Below the pieces are notes generated by a model. It was not told where the DNA came from and did not search any database. It worked only from the letters and a program-made list of their open reading frames with translations. Positions 18,755-27,364 of a stretch of 60,899 nt of DNA are shown piece after piece; position 1 is the first letter of the stretch, and every line of letters starts with the position of its first letter. The stretch comes from Caldithrix abyssi. Lineage in GTDB: Bacteria; Calditrichota; Calditrichia; Calditrichales; Calditrichaceae. A program made the translations under genes and the position numbers. The stretch spans positions 1 through 60,899 of the forward strand of contig DRQG01000067.1 in the NCBI GenBank assembly GCA_011369465.1, given 5' to 3'.

Positions 18755-18962
18755 TTTAAGTTTTCAGTAGTCAGTTTTCCCCGCCACGGCGGGTTCTTCG
18801 CTTCGCTACGAAAGTTCCAAGCTACTAAGTTATTGGGTTATTAAGTTATTAGGTTATTAGTTCCCAGTTCCGAGTTTCCAATTTCCAGCATCCAGCATCC
18901 AGTTCCCAATTCCCAGTTTCAAGTTTCAAGTTTCAAGTTTCTAATTTCCAGTTCCCGGTTAT
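18755..18962. repeat. Intergenic repeat block with REP-like element copy 2
   Basis: TTTTCAGTAGTCAG words, then the 38-bp element at 18779-18816, then GTTATTGGGTTATTAAG-type words and a long TTCCCAGTTCC / TTTCAAGTTTCAAG run (about 18858-18958). The order of modules mirrors 1318-1618 in part: a CAGTT word directly precedes the hairpin element. Confidence 0.85.
18779..18816 (+). repeat. 38-bp REP-like element, copy 2
   Basis: Identical to copy 1 (1514-1551) and in the same orientation, with the same CAGTT..TCC left context. Confidence 0.85.
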
Positions 18963-18964
18963 TT

Positions 18965-19714
18965 TTACTTATCCAATACTTCTTTTAACCGTTGATAACC
19001 CGAGCGGCTTATCGGAATGATTTGCCCCTCGCTTAACAATGCCCTCCGGCTGTCTTTGGTTATGGTTTCGATTTTACGTAAATACGACAGATTCAGCAAG
19101 TACGAACGATGAACGCGCACAAAACGGCGACTGTCCAGACGTGTTTCCAATGCCGTCAGTTTTTCGTGTTTAAGAAAGGAAGTTTCCGCCGTATGAATCT
19201 GCACATAGTCCCCCTGCGCTTCGATATGGGAAATCTTTTCAACGGGAATGATATGCACCCGGCTTCCTTCGCGAACCAGAAGGCGTTGCAAAGGTTGATC
19301 GTCTCTTTGCAATTCCGACAATAATTGCCTGTCGGCGCGGAAGGCGGCGCTGTGCTGACGAAAGCGCTGCAATGTTTTGCGCAGTCTTTCCGGTTGAACG
19401 GGTTTGAGCAGATAATCAAAGGCGTGCGCTTCGAAGGCGCGTACGGCGTAGTCATCATAGGCTGTTACAAAAACCACGGGGGGCGCCTCTTCCCCTAAAA
19501 GTTCCAGTACGTCAAAACCGTTTAGCCGCGGCATTTGTATATCCAGAAAGAGCACGTCCGGCCGGTGTTTCCGCACCGATTCGACGGTTTCGAATCCGTT
19601 CGCGCACTCGGCCGCAATCTCGACCTGCCCCGATTCTTCCAACGCCATTCTCAACGCGCTTCTGGCCAGCGGTTCGTCATCCACAATCAGGCAGGTTATT
19701 TTTTCTTTTTTCAA
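18965..19714 (-). CDS. LytTR-family response regulator
   Basis: The product has 249 residues. The receiver domain has CLIVDDEPLARSAL, the phosphoacceptor in VLFLDIQMPRLNG (Asp58), and FVTAYDDYAVRAFE. The C-terminal LytTR DNA-binding domain includes HIEAQGDYVQIHT, FVRVHRSYLLNL, and IPISRSGYQRLKEVL. The start appears to be TTG at 19714: no ATG precedes the receiver core and an in-frame stop lies a few codons upstream. The probable partner is the LytS-type kinase at 15304-16386, 2.6 kb downstream on the same strand, an unusual separation for this pair. Confidence 0.85.
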   Translation of the reverse strand: MKKEKITCLIVDDEPLARSALRMALEESGQVEIAAECANGFETVESVRKHRPDVLFLDIQMPRLNGFDVLELLGEEAPPVVFVTAYDDYAVRAFEAHAFDYLLKPVQPERLRKTLQRFRQHSAAFRADRQLLSELQRDDQPLQRLLVREGSRVHIIPVEKISHIEAQGDYVQIHTAETSFLKHEKLTALETRLDSRRFVRVHRSYLLNLSYLRKIETITKDSRRALLSEGQIIPISRSGYQRLKEVLDK

Positions 19715-19833
19715 TCTATTTCTTTCAAAGCTTTTTTAAAAATATGAAAACAACATCCCGTATCAGGCATCGGGCATCCGAATATTACATTCTCATCATT
19801 AATTCATCAATACAACAATTCAATTGTTTCAAA

Positions 19834-21204
19834 TTAAAGCAGCGCCGGTACAAACCTGCCTTTGCGCAGATTGTCATCCTGCAATATTCCGTCCCGCAGC
19901 AGCCATTGTCCGCGCAGCATAACCGACTCGATTTTTCCCTTGCTTTCGAAACCTTCATACGGCGTCCAATCCGTGGCCGAATGCAATTTGGCGGCCGAAA
20001 TAGTCTCTTCCGCATCCGGATTAAAAATGACCAGATCGGCGTCGGCGCCTTCCATCAGGATGCCTTTTTGCGGGAACAGACCGAACAACCTGGCCGGTTC
20101 TTCGGCGATCAGGCTGACCAGTCGTTCCATGCTCAAACGTTTTTTCCGGACGCCTTCGCTATACAGGAGGGCAAACAGCGTTTCCACGCCGGGTAAACCG
20201 TTGGGCGTCAGATGAAACTGCCTTCCGCCCATTTCCTTTTGTTCCAGCGTAAACGGGCAGTGATCGGTACCCACCACATCAATTTCGCCTTTCTGCAAGG
20301 CTTGCCACAGATAATCGCTGTCTTTTTTACTGCGGAAGGGAGGCGCGGCAATGTAGCGGTAGCCGTCTTCCCGCTCATATACGGATTGATCAAATAACAA
20401 ATATTGCGGACAGGTTTCCAGATAAACATTCTGACCACCCTGTTTGGCCATGGCGGCAATTTGCACCGATTCCGCCGCCGTAAGATGCACAAAGTAGAGC
20501 GGGCACTGGATAAACTGGTTCAATGTTACCATACGCGAAACGGCTTCCACCTCGGCCAGCACGGGACGGCTGTGGGCGTGGAAAATAGCGTCGGTATCGC
20601 CCTGCCGCACAAAGGCGTCGCTTAAAAAGGAAATAATGTCGCCGTTTTCGGCATGGAACATAACCGTACCGCCGGCTTGCTTTACTTCCCACAGTAAATC
20701 CAGAATTTGCCGGTCGTCGAGCTGCATACCGGCCTCGCGGTAGGCGGTAAAAACCTTAAAGCTGACAATGCCCTGCTTAACAATGGCGGGAATTTCTTTC
20801 AACCTCTTTTCATCCAGGTCCGTCACATTGCAATGTAGCGCATAGTCCACACTGCTTCGGCCGTCGGCTTCTTTTTTGCGTTGAACAATACTATCCGCCA
20901 GCGACTGTCCCTTTTCCTGAACGGTAAAATCGATAATGGTCGTCACGCCGCCGTAAAGGGCCGCCAGAGAACCGCTGGAAAAATCATCGGCCGAGCGGGT
21001 ACCGCGAATAGGCACACCCATGTGCGTATGGGCGTCGATAAAACCCGGGAATACATACTTGCCCCCCGCGTCGAAAACCCGCGCTTCCTTATCCTGTAAA
21101 TTTTTTCCAATCTGCAGAATCTTCTCTCTTTCAATAAGAATATCGCCGGGTTCGATACCCTGTGCGCTTACAATTTTGGCATTCTTAATCAGCTTGCGGG
21201 GCAT
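19834..21204 (-). CDS. Dihydropyrimidinase / hydantoinase family amidohydrolase
   Basis: About 456 residues. Metal ligands: GFIDAHTHMG (His59, His61), the carbamylated lysine in VSFKVFTAY (Lys150), FHAENGD, YFVHLTAAESV, and GTDHCPF supplying the catalytic aspartate. The family opens cyclic amide rings such as dihydrouracil or hydantoins. No other pyrimidine-degradation gene is nearby, so the substrate stays open. Start choice: AAGGGAGG is only 2-3 bases before ATG 21210 but 8 bases before the second ATG at 21204, so the latter is preferred. Confidence 0.88.
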   Translation of the reverse strand: MPRKLIKNAKIVSAQGIEPGDILIEREKILQIGKNLQDKEARVFDAGGKYVFPGFIDAHTHMGVPIRGTRSADDFSSGSLAALYGGVTTIIDFTVQEKGQSLADSIVQRKKEADGRSSVDYALHCNVTDLDEKRLKEIPAIVKQGIVSFKVFTAYREAGMQLDDRQILDLLWEVKQAGGTVMFHAENGDIISFLSDAFVRQGDTDAIFHAHSRPVLAEVEAVSRMVTLNQFIQCPLYFVHLTAAESVQIAAMAKQGGQNVYLETCPQYLLFDQSVYEREDGYRYIAAPPFRSKKDSDYLWQALQKGEIDVVGTDHCPFTLEQKEMGGRQFHLTPNGLPGVETLFALLYSEGVRKKRLSMERLVSLIAEEPARLFGLFPQKGILMEGADADLVIFNPDAEETISAAKLHSATDWTPYEGFESKGKIESVMLRGQWLLRDGILQDDNLRKGRFVPALL

Positions 21205-21334
21205 GTGCATTTCCTCCCTTTTCTACGAAGGTCTCATCAAATATAATTAAAAGTGGAATGAATATAAATGTTTAATTTGTACCGAAATAAAATTCTTATT
21301 AATATGGCCTGTTTGATAAACGCAGGAGGTTGAG

Positions 21335-23497
21335 ATGAGAAATACCGTAAGTTTGCTTGTACTGTTTTTTCTGTTTGCGCAGTTATTTGCACAGGAAAAA
21401 TATTTTTCGCTGGAAGACGCTATCCTGGGCGGCGCCAAACAATTCCGCCTGAAAACCTTGCGGCAGCTGCAATGGCGCGGCGATAGCGAATCCTTTACAT
21501 ACGTGGATTCGGCCAATGGCGGGTTGGCCCTGTTGCAGGACGGGATAAAAGACGAACCGCCGCAAATTCTGCTTGCGCTCGACTCGCTCAACGCGGATTT
21601 GGAAGCCTACGGTGAAAAAGCCCTTTCCAATTTCCCGCGCCTTACCTGGGCGAACAAGCATTCCCTGCGTTTTATTCTGCAAAACAAGTGGTATGAATAT
21701 AACGTAAACGCCAAAACGTTAAGCCTGGTGAATCAAATTGAAGGCGAGGCGGAAAACGTGGATATCGAGCCGCACAGCAGGCGTATGGCCTTTACCCGCG
21801 GTAAAAATTTGTTTATCGCTTACGATCCGGAACGTACCTACCAAATCACCTTTGATGAGGGCGAGGGCATTAGCAACGGCAGCAATTACGTACATCGCAA
21901 CGAATTCGGTATTTACAAAGGCACCTTCTGGTCGCCGCGCGGCAATTACCTGGCCTACTACCGCCTCGATCAATCTATGGTCACAAAATACCCGCTGGTG
22001 CACATAGATGAACGTCCGGCGCAAGCTGAATTTATCCGCTATCCGATGACCGGTATGACCAGCGAACAGGTGCAGGTGGGCGTGTACAATCTGAAAACAG
22101 GATCGACGGTTTTTCTGCGAACCGGCGAACCGCGCGACCAGTATCTTACAAACATTACCTGGAGTCCGGACGAAAAATATATTTACGTGGCCCATCTCAA
22201 CCGCGATCAAAACCATATGCGTCTGGTAAAATATGACCCCGAAAACGGGCGCGCCGTGCAAACTCTGTTTGAAGAGAAAGACGACAAGTATGTGGAACCC
22301 GAACACGGCCCCATTTTTATGAACGACGATCCCTCGCGCTTTTTGTGGTTCAGCGAGCGGGACGGGTTTCAGCATCTGTACTTGTACTCGGCGCGCGGGA
22401 AGCTCATCCGGCAGGTAACGGAAGGCGATTTTGACGTCCTGTCCTTTTTAGGCAGCGAACCCTCGGGCAAGTATATTTTTGTGACGGCCGCTTCAGCGGA
22501 CGGACTGAATCGTTACGCCTACCGGGTTAAGTTATCTTCGGGCAGAATGGAAAGAATCACACAGAACACGGGTACGCACGCTGTCTTGCCCTCCAAAAAC
22601 GGCCGCTGGTTTATCGACCGCTTCAGCGAGCTAAAAACGCCTTCCAGAATAACCCTGCTTGATGAAGACGGACAGACGCGGAGAATTTTGCTGGAGGCGC
22701 CCAATACGTTGACCGACTATGCCCTGGGGCAGGTAAAGCTCGGTTCTATTGAACATAGCGGAACGCGTTTGAACTACCGGCTGATCCTACCGCCCGATTT
22801 TAATGAGCAGAAGAAATATCCGGTTATCGTCTATGTGTACGGCGGCCCGCACGCTCAGTTGGTGCGCAATACCTGGCTGGGCGGTACGGGCAGTAGGGGC
22901 TTGTGGTTCCAGTATCTGGCCCAGCAGGGTTTCATCGTCTTCACGCTGGATAACCGCGGTTCGGCCAATCGGGGTATCGCATTCGAGCAGGCCACATTTC
23001 GCCGTCTGGGTACGATAGAGGTGGAGGATCAGATGGCCGGCATCGATTATCTGAAAAGACTGCCTTATGTGGACAGCACACGCATCGGCGTGCACGGTTG
23101 GAGTTACGGCGGTTTTATGACCATCTCGCTGATGACGCGACGGCCGGGCGTGTTCAAAGCGGCGGTGGCCGGCGGACCGGTAACCGACTGGCATTATTAT
23201 GAAGTAATGTACGGCGAACGCTATATGGATACGCCTCAGGCCAATCCCGAAGGCTACGCCGAAAGCAGCACGTTTAACTATATCGACAACCTGCAGGGCA
23301 AACTGCTGCTCATTCACGGAACCGTGGACCCGGTGGTGGTTTGGCAGCATACCTTGCTTTATCTGCAAAAAGCGATTCAAGCCGGAAAACAGGTGGATTA
23401 TTTCGTTTATCCCGAACATCAACACGGCGTCCGCGGCAATGCCCGCCTGCACCTCTACCAAAAGATGACGGAATACCTTATCGAAAATTTAAAATAA
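21335..23497 (+). CDS. S9B dipeptidyl peptidase IV-like serine peptidase, secreted
   Basis: The product has 720 residues. The signal peptide is residues 1-20 (ends LFAQ). An eight-bladed DPP-IV propeller domain follows, with the Glu-containing NEFGIYKGTFWSPRGNYLAYY. The alpha/beta hydrolase domain carries the triad Ser590 (GWSYGG), Asp665 (GTVDPVV) and His697 (EHQHGV). It cleaves dipeptides, usually X-Pro, from peptide N-termini in the periplasm. The start has a good CAGGAGGTTGAG site. Peptide use also fits the POT transporter elsewhere in the window. No T9SS domain is present, so it is likely periplasmic. Confidence 0.92.
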   Translation: MRNTVSLLVLFFLFAQLFAQEKYFSLEDAILGGAKQFRLKTLRQLQWRGDSESFTYVDSANGGLALLQDGIKDEPPQILLALDSLNADLEAYGEKALSNFPRLTWANKHSLRFILQNKWYEYNVNAKTLSLVNQIEGEAENVDIEPHSRRMAFTRGKNLFIAYDPERTYQITFDEGEGISNGSNYVHRNEFGIYKGTFWSPRGNYLAYYRLDQSMVTKYPLVHIDERPAQAEFIRYPMTGMTSEQVQVGVYNLKTGSTVFLRTGEPRDQYLTNITWSPDEKYIYVAHLNRDQNHMRLVKYDPENGRAVQTLFEEKDDKYVEPEHGPIFMNDDPSRFLWFSERDGFQHLYLYSARGKLIRQVTEGDFDVLSFLGSEPSGKYIFVTAASADGLNRYAYRVKLSSGRMERITQNTGTHAVLPSKNGRWFIDRFSELKTPSRITLLDEDGQTRRILLEAPNTLTDYALGQVKLGSIEHSGTRLNYRLILPPDFNEQKKYPVIVYVYGGPHAQLVRNTWLGGTGSRGLWFQYLAQQGFIVFTLDNRGSANRGIAFEQATFRRLGTIEVEDQMAGIDYLKRLPYVDSTRIGVHGWSYGGFMTISLMTRRPGVFKAAVAGGPVTDWHYYEVMYGERYMDTPQANPEGYAESSTFNYIDNLQGKLLLIHGTVDPVVVWQHTLLYLQKAIQAGKQVDYFVYPEHQHGVRGNARLHLYQKMTEYLIENLK

Positions 23498-23509
23498 ACG
23501 AAAGGGAAA

Positions 23510-23698
23510 GGGATTGATGAATTGTTGAATGAGTGGAATGATGAAACAATGGAGTATTGGAGTGTAAAAGTATTGGAGTAATGGAGTATTGGAGTGATGT
23601 TAGATAGCATTAATTCATCAATTCATTCATTCACTAATTCACCAATTCAACACCGAAAGCCCCATCACTCCATCACTCCGTTACTCCATTACTCCATG
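23510..23698. repeat. Intergenic repeat block: GAATTG/ATTCATCA words and ACTCCATC words
   Basis: GAATTGTTGAATGAG (23518-23535), GGAGTATTGGAGTG-type (23551-23598), ATTCATCAATTCATTC-type (23608-23652) and CATCACTCCATCACTCC-type (23663-23698). The GGAGT words before and the ACTCC words after are inverted copies of each other, so the block can fold back on itself. Confidence 0.85.
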
Positions 23699-23699
23699 T

Positions 23700-23978
23700 T
23701 TACTTTATCCTGTCCGGCCGGAAATCAAACTTATCGGAAAAGGGCCGGTTACGGTTGGGGTTGCCCAATTTGGCCACATTATCCAGTCCGTCATCATCTT
23801 TACCGATGGGTAATTTCAGCTCATTGGCGTCGTGACTGCAGGTATCGCAGGATTCCACGCCGTCTATATCATCCCCCGCATGACAGCTGCTATTTACGCC
23901 TTTCCGGCCGAACAACTTGCCGATGCCGAGCAGTAACAAGGCCAGACCGAATAATACGGGTACAAGTAAAAATTCCAT
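23700..23978 (-). CDS. Small single-span membrane protein with Cys motif, NqrM-like architecture
   Basis: 92 residues. Residues 2-22 form one membrane helix. LFGRKGVNSSC then places a cysteine (Cys32) just after the helix, followed by ESCDTC (Cys44, Cys47), His49 and a hydrophilic tail. The order helix - basic FxRK - SC - spacing - CxxC resembles NqrM/DUF539, the small factor needed to mature Na+-translocating NADH:quinone reductase. That link is an inference from architecture; no nqr genes are in the window. ATG 23978 has GAGGAAG just upstream. The gene sits between two repeat blocks. Confidence 0.6.
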   Translation of the reverse strand: MEFLLVPVLFGLALLLLGIGKLFGRKGVNSSCHAGDDIDGVESCDTCSHDANELKLPIGKDDDGLDNVAKLGNPNRNRPFSDKFDFRPDRIK

Positions 23979-23984
23979 ATCTTC

Positions 23985-24130
23985 CTCAATGAATTGGTGA
24001 ATTGATGAATTATTGTTTTTATACCAATACTCCATTACTCCAACACTCCAATACTCCAGTACTCCTACATTCCAACACTCCGTTCTTCCTTCATTCCATC
24101 ATCCCATTCATTCAATAATTCAATCATCCC
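23985..24130. repeat. Intergenic repeat block: GAATTGATGAA and ACTCCAATACTCC words
   Basis: GAATTGGTGAATTGATGAATTA (23991-24012), a run of ACTCCA-type 8-9-mers (24028-24095) and ATTCATTCAATAATTCAATC (24105-24126). Together with 23510-23698 it brackets the small membrane protein gene. Confidence 0.85.
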
Positions 24131-24166
24131 TTTCTATCTTTTAGACGAGCTTTCCGTTTTTTCCTT

Positions 24167-25219
24167 TCACCGCACGGCCGCTTCCAGCAGGGCAATTCTT
24201 CCCGCGTCGCTGTCCAGACGGGCGCGGACGCCCAGCGGCAGGGTGGGTTTTTCTTTGATATGCCCCAGCGAAAGCCCCACGCAAACCGGAAAGGAATACT
24301 CTTTGAACACATCGTCGATAACCTCTTCCACGCTCAACGAACTGTTAAAACCCGGTTTATAATCGGCCGGTTTCACCGAGGGCATTTTATCGAAGATAAC
24401 GCCTTTGCACCGCTCAAACTTCCCGGCCATTTTCATCTGCCACAGCATCCGGTCGATATCGTAAGGTTCTTCCCCCACTTCTTCAATAAAATAGAGGGCA
24501 TCCCGGCCGTCAAATTCATACGGCGTGCCCAACAGGGATTGCAGCAGAGTAAGATTTCCACCCACCAACTTCCCTTCGGCTGTTCCGCCGCGGTAGGTCC
24601 AAACCCGGTTGCTGCTTTGCAGATTGCCGTCGTACGGCGCGTCTTCAATCATGCCCACCGGTTTGGCTTCGCTTAACACCTTAAACAAGTATTTGGTTGT
24701 GTACTCGGTAAAGGTAGAAACCGCCACCGGGCCGTGAAAGGTAACCAGGCCGGTCTGGCGATGAATGCCGTTCAGAAGAGCCGTAATATCGCTGTAGCCC
24801 AACAAAATTTTGGGGTGCCGGGCAATCAAATCGTAATCGAGATAGGGTAAAAGCTGAGCGCTGCCGTACCCGCCGCGGATGGCGACAATCGCTTGTACAG
24901 AGTCATCGGCGAACATATCGTGCAAATCGGAAACACGCTGTTCGATGGTTCCGGCCAGATAGCCGCGCTTGGCCGTCACGTTTTTTCCGAACTTCACTTT
25001 AAAGCCCAAACCTTCCATTTTTTCGCGGGCTTCAATCATGGTTTGATGCGCTTCAAACAAGGGTGAAGCCGGAGTGACCAGCCCCACCGTATCGCCTTTG
25101 CGCAAAGCGGGCGGTTTAATGAGCGGTTTTTGTTCATTTTGAATATTGGAAGCAAAATTTACCAGCGGCGTTAATCCCGTGAGCGCGGCGGCGCGTAAAA
25201 AATGACGGCGGTTTAACAT
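24167..25219 (-). CDS. Peptidase S66 LD-carboxypeptidase (LdcA/MccF family), Tat-exported
   Basis: About 350 residues from ATG 25219, chosen for GAGGGA 8 bases upstream. The N-terminus is a Tat signal (NRRHFLRAAALTG). Domain features: GDTVGLVTPASP, the oxyanion-loop IRGGYGSAQLLPYLDYD, and the nucleophile motif LLGYSDITALL. The C-terminal half has YFIEEVGEEPYDIDRML, holding the glutamate, and a late GHIKEKPTLPLG His. S66 enzymes trim the terminal D-alanine from tetrapeptides in cell-wall recycling, or cleave microcin-type adducts. Tat export suggests a periplasmic wall-recycling role here. Confidence 0.87.
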   Translation of the reverse strand: MLNRRHFLRAAALTGLTPLVNFASNIQNEQKPLIKPPALRKGDTVGLVTPASPLFEAHQTMIEAREKMEGLGFKVKFGKNVTAKRGYLAGTIEQRVSDLHDMFADDSVQAIVAIRGGYGSAQLLPYLDYDLIARHPKILLGYSDITALLNGIHRQTGLVTFHGPVAVSTFTEYTTKYLFKVLSEAKPVGMIEDAPYDGNLQSSNRVWTYRGGTAEGKLVGGNLTLLQSLLGTPYEFDGRDALYFIEEVGEEPYDIDRMLWQMKMAGKFERCKGVIFDKMPSVKPADYKPGFNSSLSVEEVIDDVFKEYSFPVCVGLSLGHIKEKPTLPLGVRARLDSDAGRIALLEAAVR

Positions 25220-25360
25220 CGATGTTCCCTCTTTTCTATAATCCGGTTTGGACACTTAAAAAACAAACCAAAACAATATTGATAGGCTTATTTTACCTTC
25301 GTATATTCCCAATTTAACCAAAAAAAATGGCATTAAAAATTTTTTGCGCAGGAAAACATA

Positions 25361-26293
25361 ATGAGTTCACTGTTAGATGCCATCGGAAATACTCCGCTGA
25401 TCCGGCTGAATAAAATTACAAAGCACGTAAAAGCGCAGATCTGGGCCAAACTGGAATTCCTGAATCCCGGAGGCAGTATAAAAGACCGCATCGCTAAATA
25501 TATGATCGAAAATGCGGAGCGTCAGGGAAAACTGAGGCCCGGCGATACGATTATCGAGAACTCATCCGGGAATACGGCGATGGGATTGGCGATTGTGAGC
25601 CTCCAAAAAGGATATAAGTGTAAAATAGTCATCCGCGATACGACCAGTATAGAAAAAATTAAGATGCTGCGGCATTTAGGCGCAGAAACTATTCTGGTAG
25701 ACGCCGATATTCCCCCGGAGGAAGAGAATTCGTACAATAACTATGCTAAAAAGATAGCCGAAACACATCCGGATTCTTTTTATATCGATCAACATAATAA
25801 TCCGGATAATAATGAAGCGCATTACAAAACCACAGGCCCGGAAATCTGGCGCCAAACAAAAGGCCGGATTGATTATCTGATTGCCGGGATTGGAACGGGT
25901 GGCACACTTTGCGGAGCGGGACGATATCTGAAGGAACAGAATCCGGACATCAAAATAATCGGCGTCGATCCGGTTGGCTCGGTTTTTTATGATTATTTTA
26001 AGCACAAAAAGCGGGTTTCACCGCGGCGGTATAAGCTGGAAGGGCTGGGGGACGAGTTTTTACTGCCCACCGTCCAGTTTGATTATCTGGATGATATCAT
26101 CCGCATCGACGACGAAACGGCTTTCGAATACACGCGCAAACTGGCCCGAACCGAAGGTATCATCGCCGGAGGTTCCAGCGGCGCGGCCATCTACGGCGCC
26201 CTTAAATTGGCGGAAAAGGTAAATGAAGAAGCCACGATCGTAACCATATTTCCCGATTCGGGGTATAAATATTTCAGCACGATATTTTCATAA
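25361..26293 (+). CDS. PLP-dependent cysteine synthase / CBS-like enzyme
   Basis: The product has 310 residues, fold type II PLP enzyme. The Schiff-base lysine is Lys41 in NPGGSIKDR, the substrate loop is SSGNTAMG (about 68-75), the phosphate loop is GIGTGGTLCG (about 173-182), and GGSSGAAI follows. It could make cysteine from O-acetyl- or O-phosphoserine, or another beta-substituted alanine. CBS-like features (GVDPVGS, FPDSGYKYFS) leave that open. It is first in a run with murB (22 bases downstream) and murA, which is not a usual place for a cysteine synthase. AGGA lies 8 bases before the start. Confidence 0.85.
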   Translation: MSSLLDAIGNTPLIRLNKITKHVKAQIWAKLEFLNPGGSIKDRIAKYMIENAERQGKLRPGDTIIENSSGNTAMGLAIVSLQKGYKCKIVIRDTTSIEKIKMLRHLGAETILVDADIPPEEENSYNNYAKKIAETHPDSFYIDQHNNPDNNEAHYKTTGPEIWRQTKGRIDYLIAGIGTGGTLCGAGRYLKEQNPDIKIIGVDPVGSVFYDYFKHKKRVSPRRYKLEGLGDEFLLPTVQFDYLDDIIRIDDETAFEYTRKLARTEGIIAGGSSGAAIYGALKLAEKVNEEATIVTIFPDSGYKYFSTIFS

Positions 26294-26314
26294 AACAATT
26301 AGAAATACGACGGG

Positions 26315-27361
26315 ATGATGAATCCATATCAAAACATCCGGAAAGAACTGGAGGACAACGGCACAGCGGTATGGGCCGACAAGCCGCTCGCGGATTATAC
26401 CACCTTTGGCATTGGCGGTCCGGCTCGTCTACTGGCGGAAATCCGTCAAACCGAGCATTTGCGGAAGGCCGTACAACTGGCCTGTCAATACCGTGTTCCA
26501 TACAAAATTATTGGTAACGGCAGCAACCTTATTGTTTCCGACAGCGGTTTCGACGGCTTTATTATCATCAATCAGACCGCAAAGTGGGAGATTCTGGGCA
26601 GACCGAACAAACCCTGTCCTTCGGCAAAACGAAAAGATATCCGATTCAACGGGCCGCGAGCGAACGGGTTATTCGCCGCTGGTCTCCATTCCGGGCCCCT
26701 GGAAGATGTGCTGGTTCGGGTTGATTCCGGCCTGAAAATCAACACCCTTGCGCAGAGTTTGTACCGGCACGGGATTTCCGGGCTGCAATGGTTCGCGGGT
26801 ATCCCTGCCACCGTGGGCGGCGCTATTTATATGAATATGCACGGGGCGCGGCGCTTTTTTGGCGACCTCATTCATTCCGCCTGTTTAACGGATGGCCGGA
26901 AAAGTTACATTGTGAACAGGGAGTATTTCAAATTCGGGTATGACCGCAGTATACTGCAAACCAGCAAAGAAATTGTGTTATGGGTGGAACTTTGTCTCAA
27001 AAAGGGCGGGGTTGCCTCGGCGCGAAAAATAAGCAAAGCCTGGAGCCGTCAAAAGGCGATCCAGCCGCAAAGATCGGCCGGGTGCGTATTTCAGAATCTA
27101 CGTGCGGATGAACAGGAACGGCTCGGTCTTCCCACCCCCTCGATCGGTTACGTGATAGACCGGCTGCTCGGTTTGAAAGGAACGGTGCGAGGCGGAGCCT
27201 GCATCTCATCTTCTCACGCCGCATTTATCGAAAACAAAGGGAAGGCAACCTGCGCCGATGTGCTGGAACTGATCGAACTGATCAAATCGAAGGCCCAAAA
27301 GGAACTGGGGTTGGAATTGCGGATGGAAGCGGAAATATTGGGAACAATAAATAAGGAATAA
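26315..27361 (+). CDS. murB: UDP-N-acetylenolpyruvoylglucosamine reductase (MurB)
   Basis: The product has 348 residues. FAD-binding blocks: YTTFGIGGPARLL (about 27-40), IGNGSNLIVSDSGF, and GISGLQWFAGIPATVGGAIY. The C-terminal substrate domain has SAGCVFQN, where the usual catalytic serine is replaced by Cys257, and RGGACISSSHAAFIEN. MurB reduces the enolpyruvyl group of UDP-GlcNAc-enolpyruvate with NADPH to give UDP-MurNAc. About 30 extra residues lie between the FAD blocks (around residues 90-120). It is tightly coupled to murA (4 bases apart). It is not in a division/cell-wall cluster here, so a second, specialised copy is possible. Confidence 0.88.
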   Translation: MMNPYQNIRKELEDNGTAVWADKPLADYTTFGIGGPARLLAEIRQTEHLRKAVQLACQYRVPYKIIGNGSNLIVSDSGFDGFIIINQTAKWEILGRPNKPCPSAKRKDIRFNGPRANGLFAAGLHSGPLEDVLVRVDSGLKINTLAQSLYRHGISGLQWFAGIPATVGGAIYMNMHGARRFFGDLIHSACLTDGRKSYIVNREYFKFGYDRSILQTSKEIVLWVELCLKKGGVASARKISKAWSRQKAIQPQRSAGCVFQNLRADEQERLGLPTPSIGYVIDRLLGLKGTVRGGACISSSHAAFIENKGKATCADVLELIELIKSKAQKELGLELRMEAEILGTINKE

Positions 27362-27364
27362 CCT

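Noticed and set aside
22787-23461. 224-residue open frame opposite the DPP-IV gene
   Set aside because: The plus strand carries the intact catalytic triad there; the antisense frame has no recognisable domain.
23510-24130. CRISPR-like appearance of repeated short words
   Set aside because: Units are 7-9 bases without spacers of constant length, and no cas gene is present.
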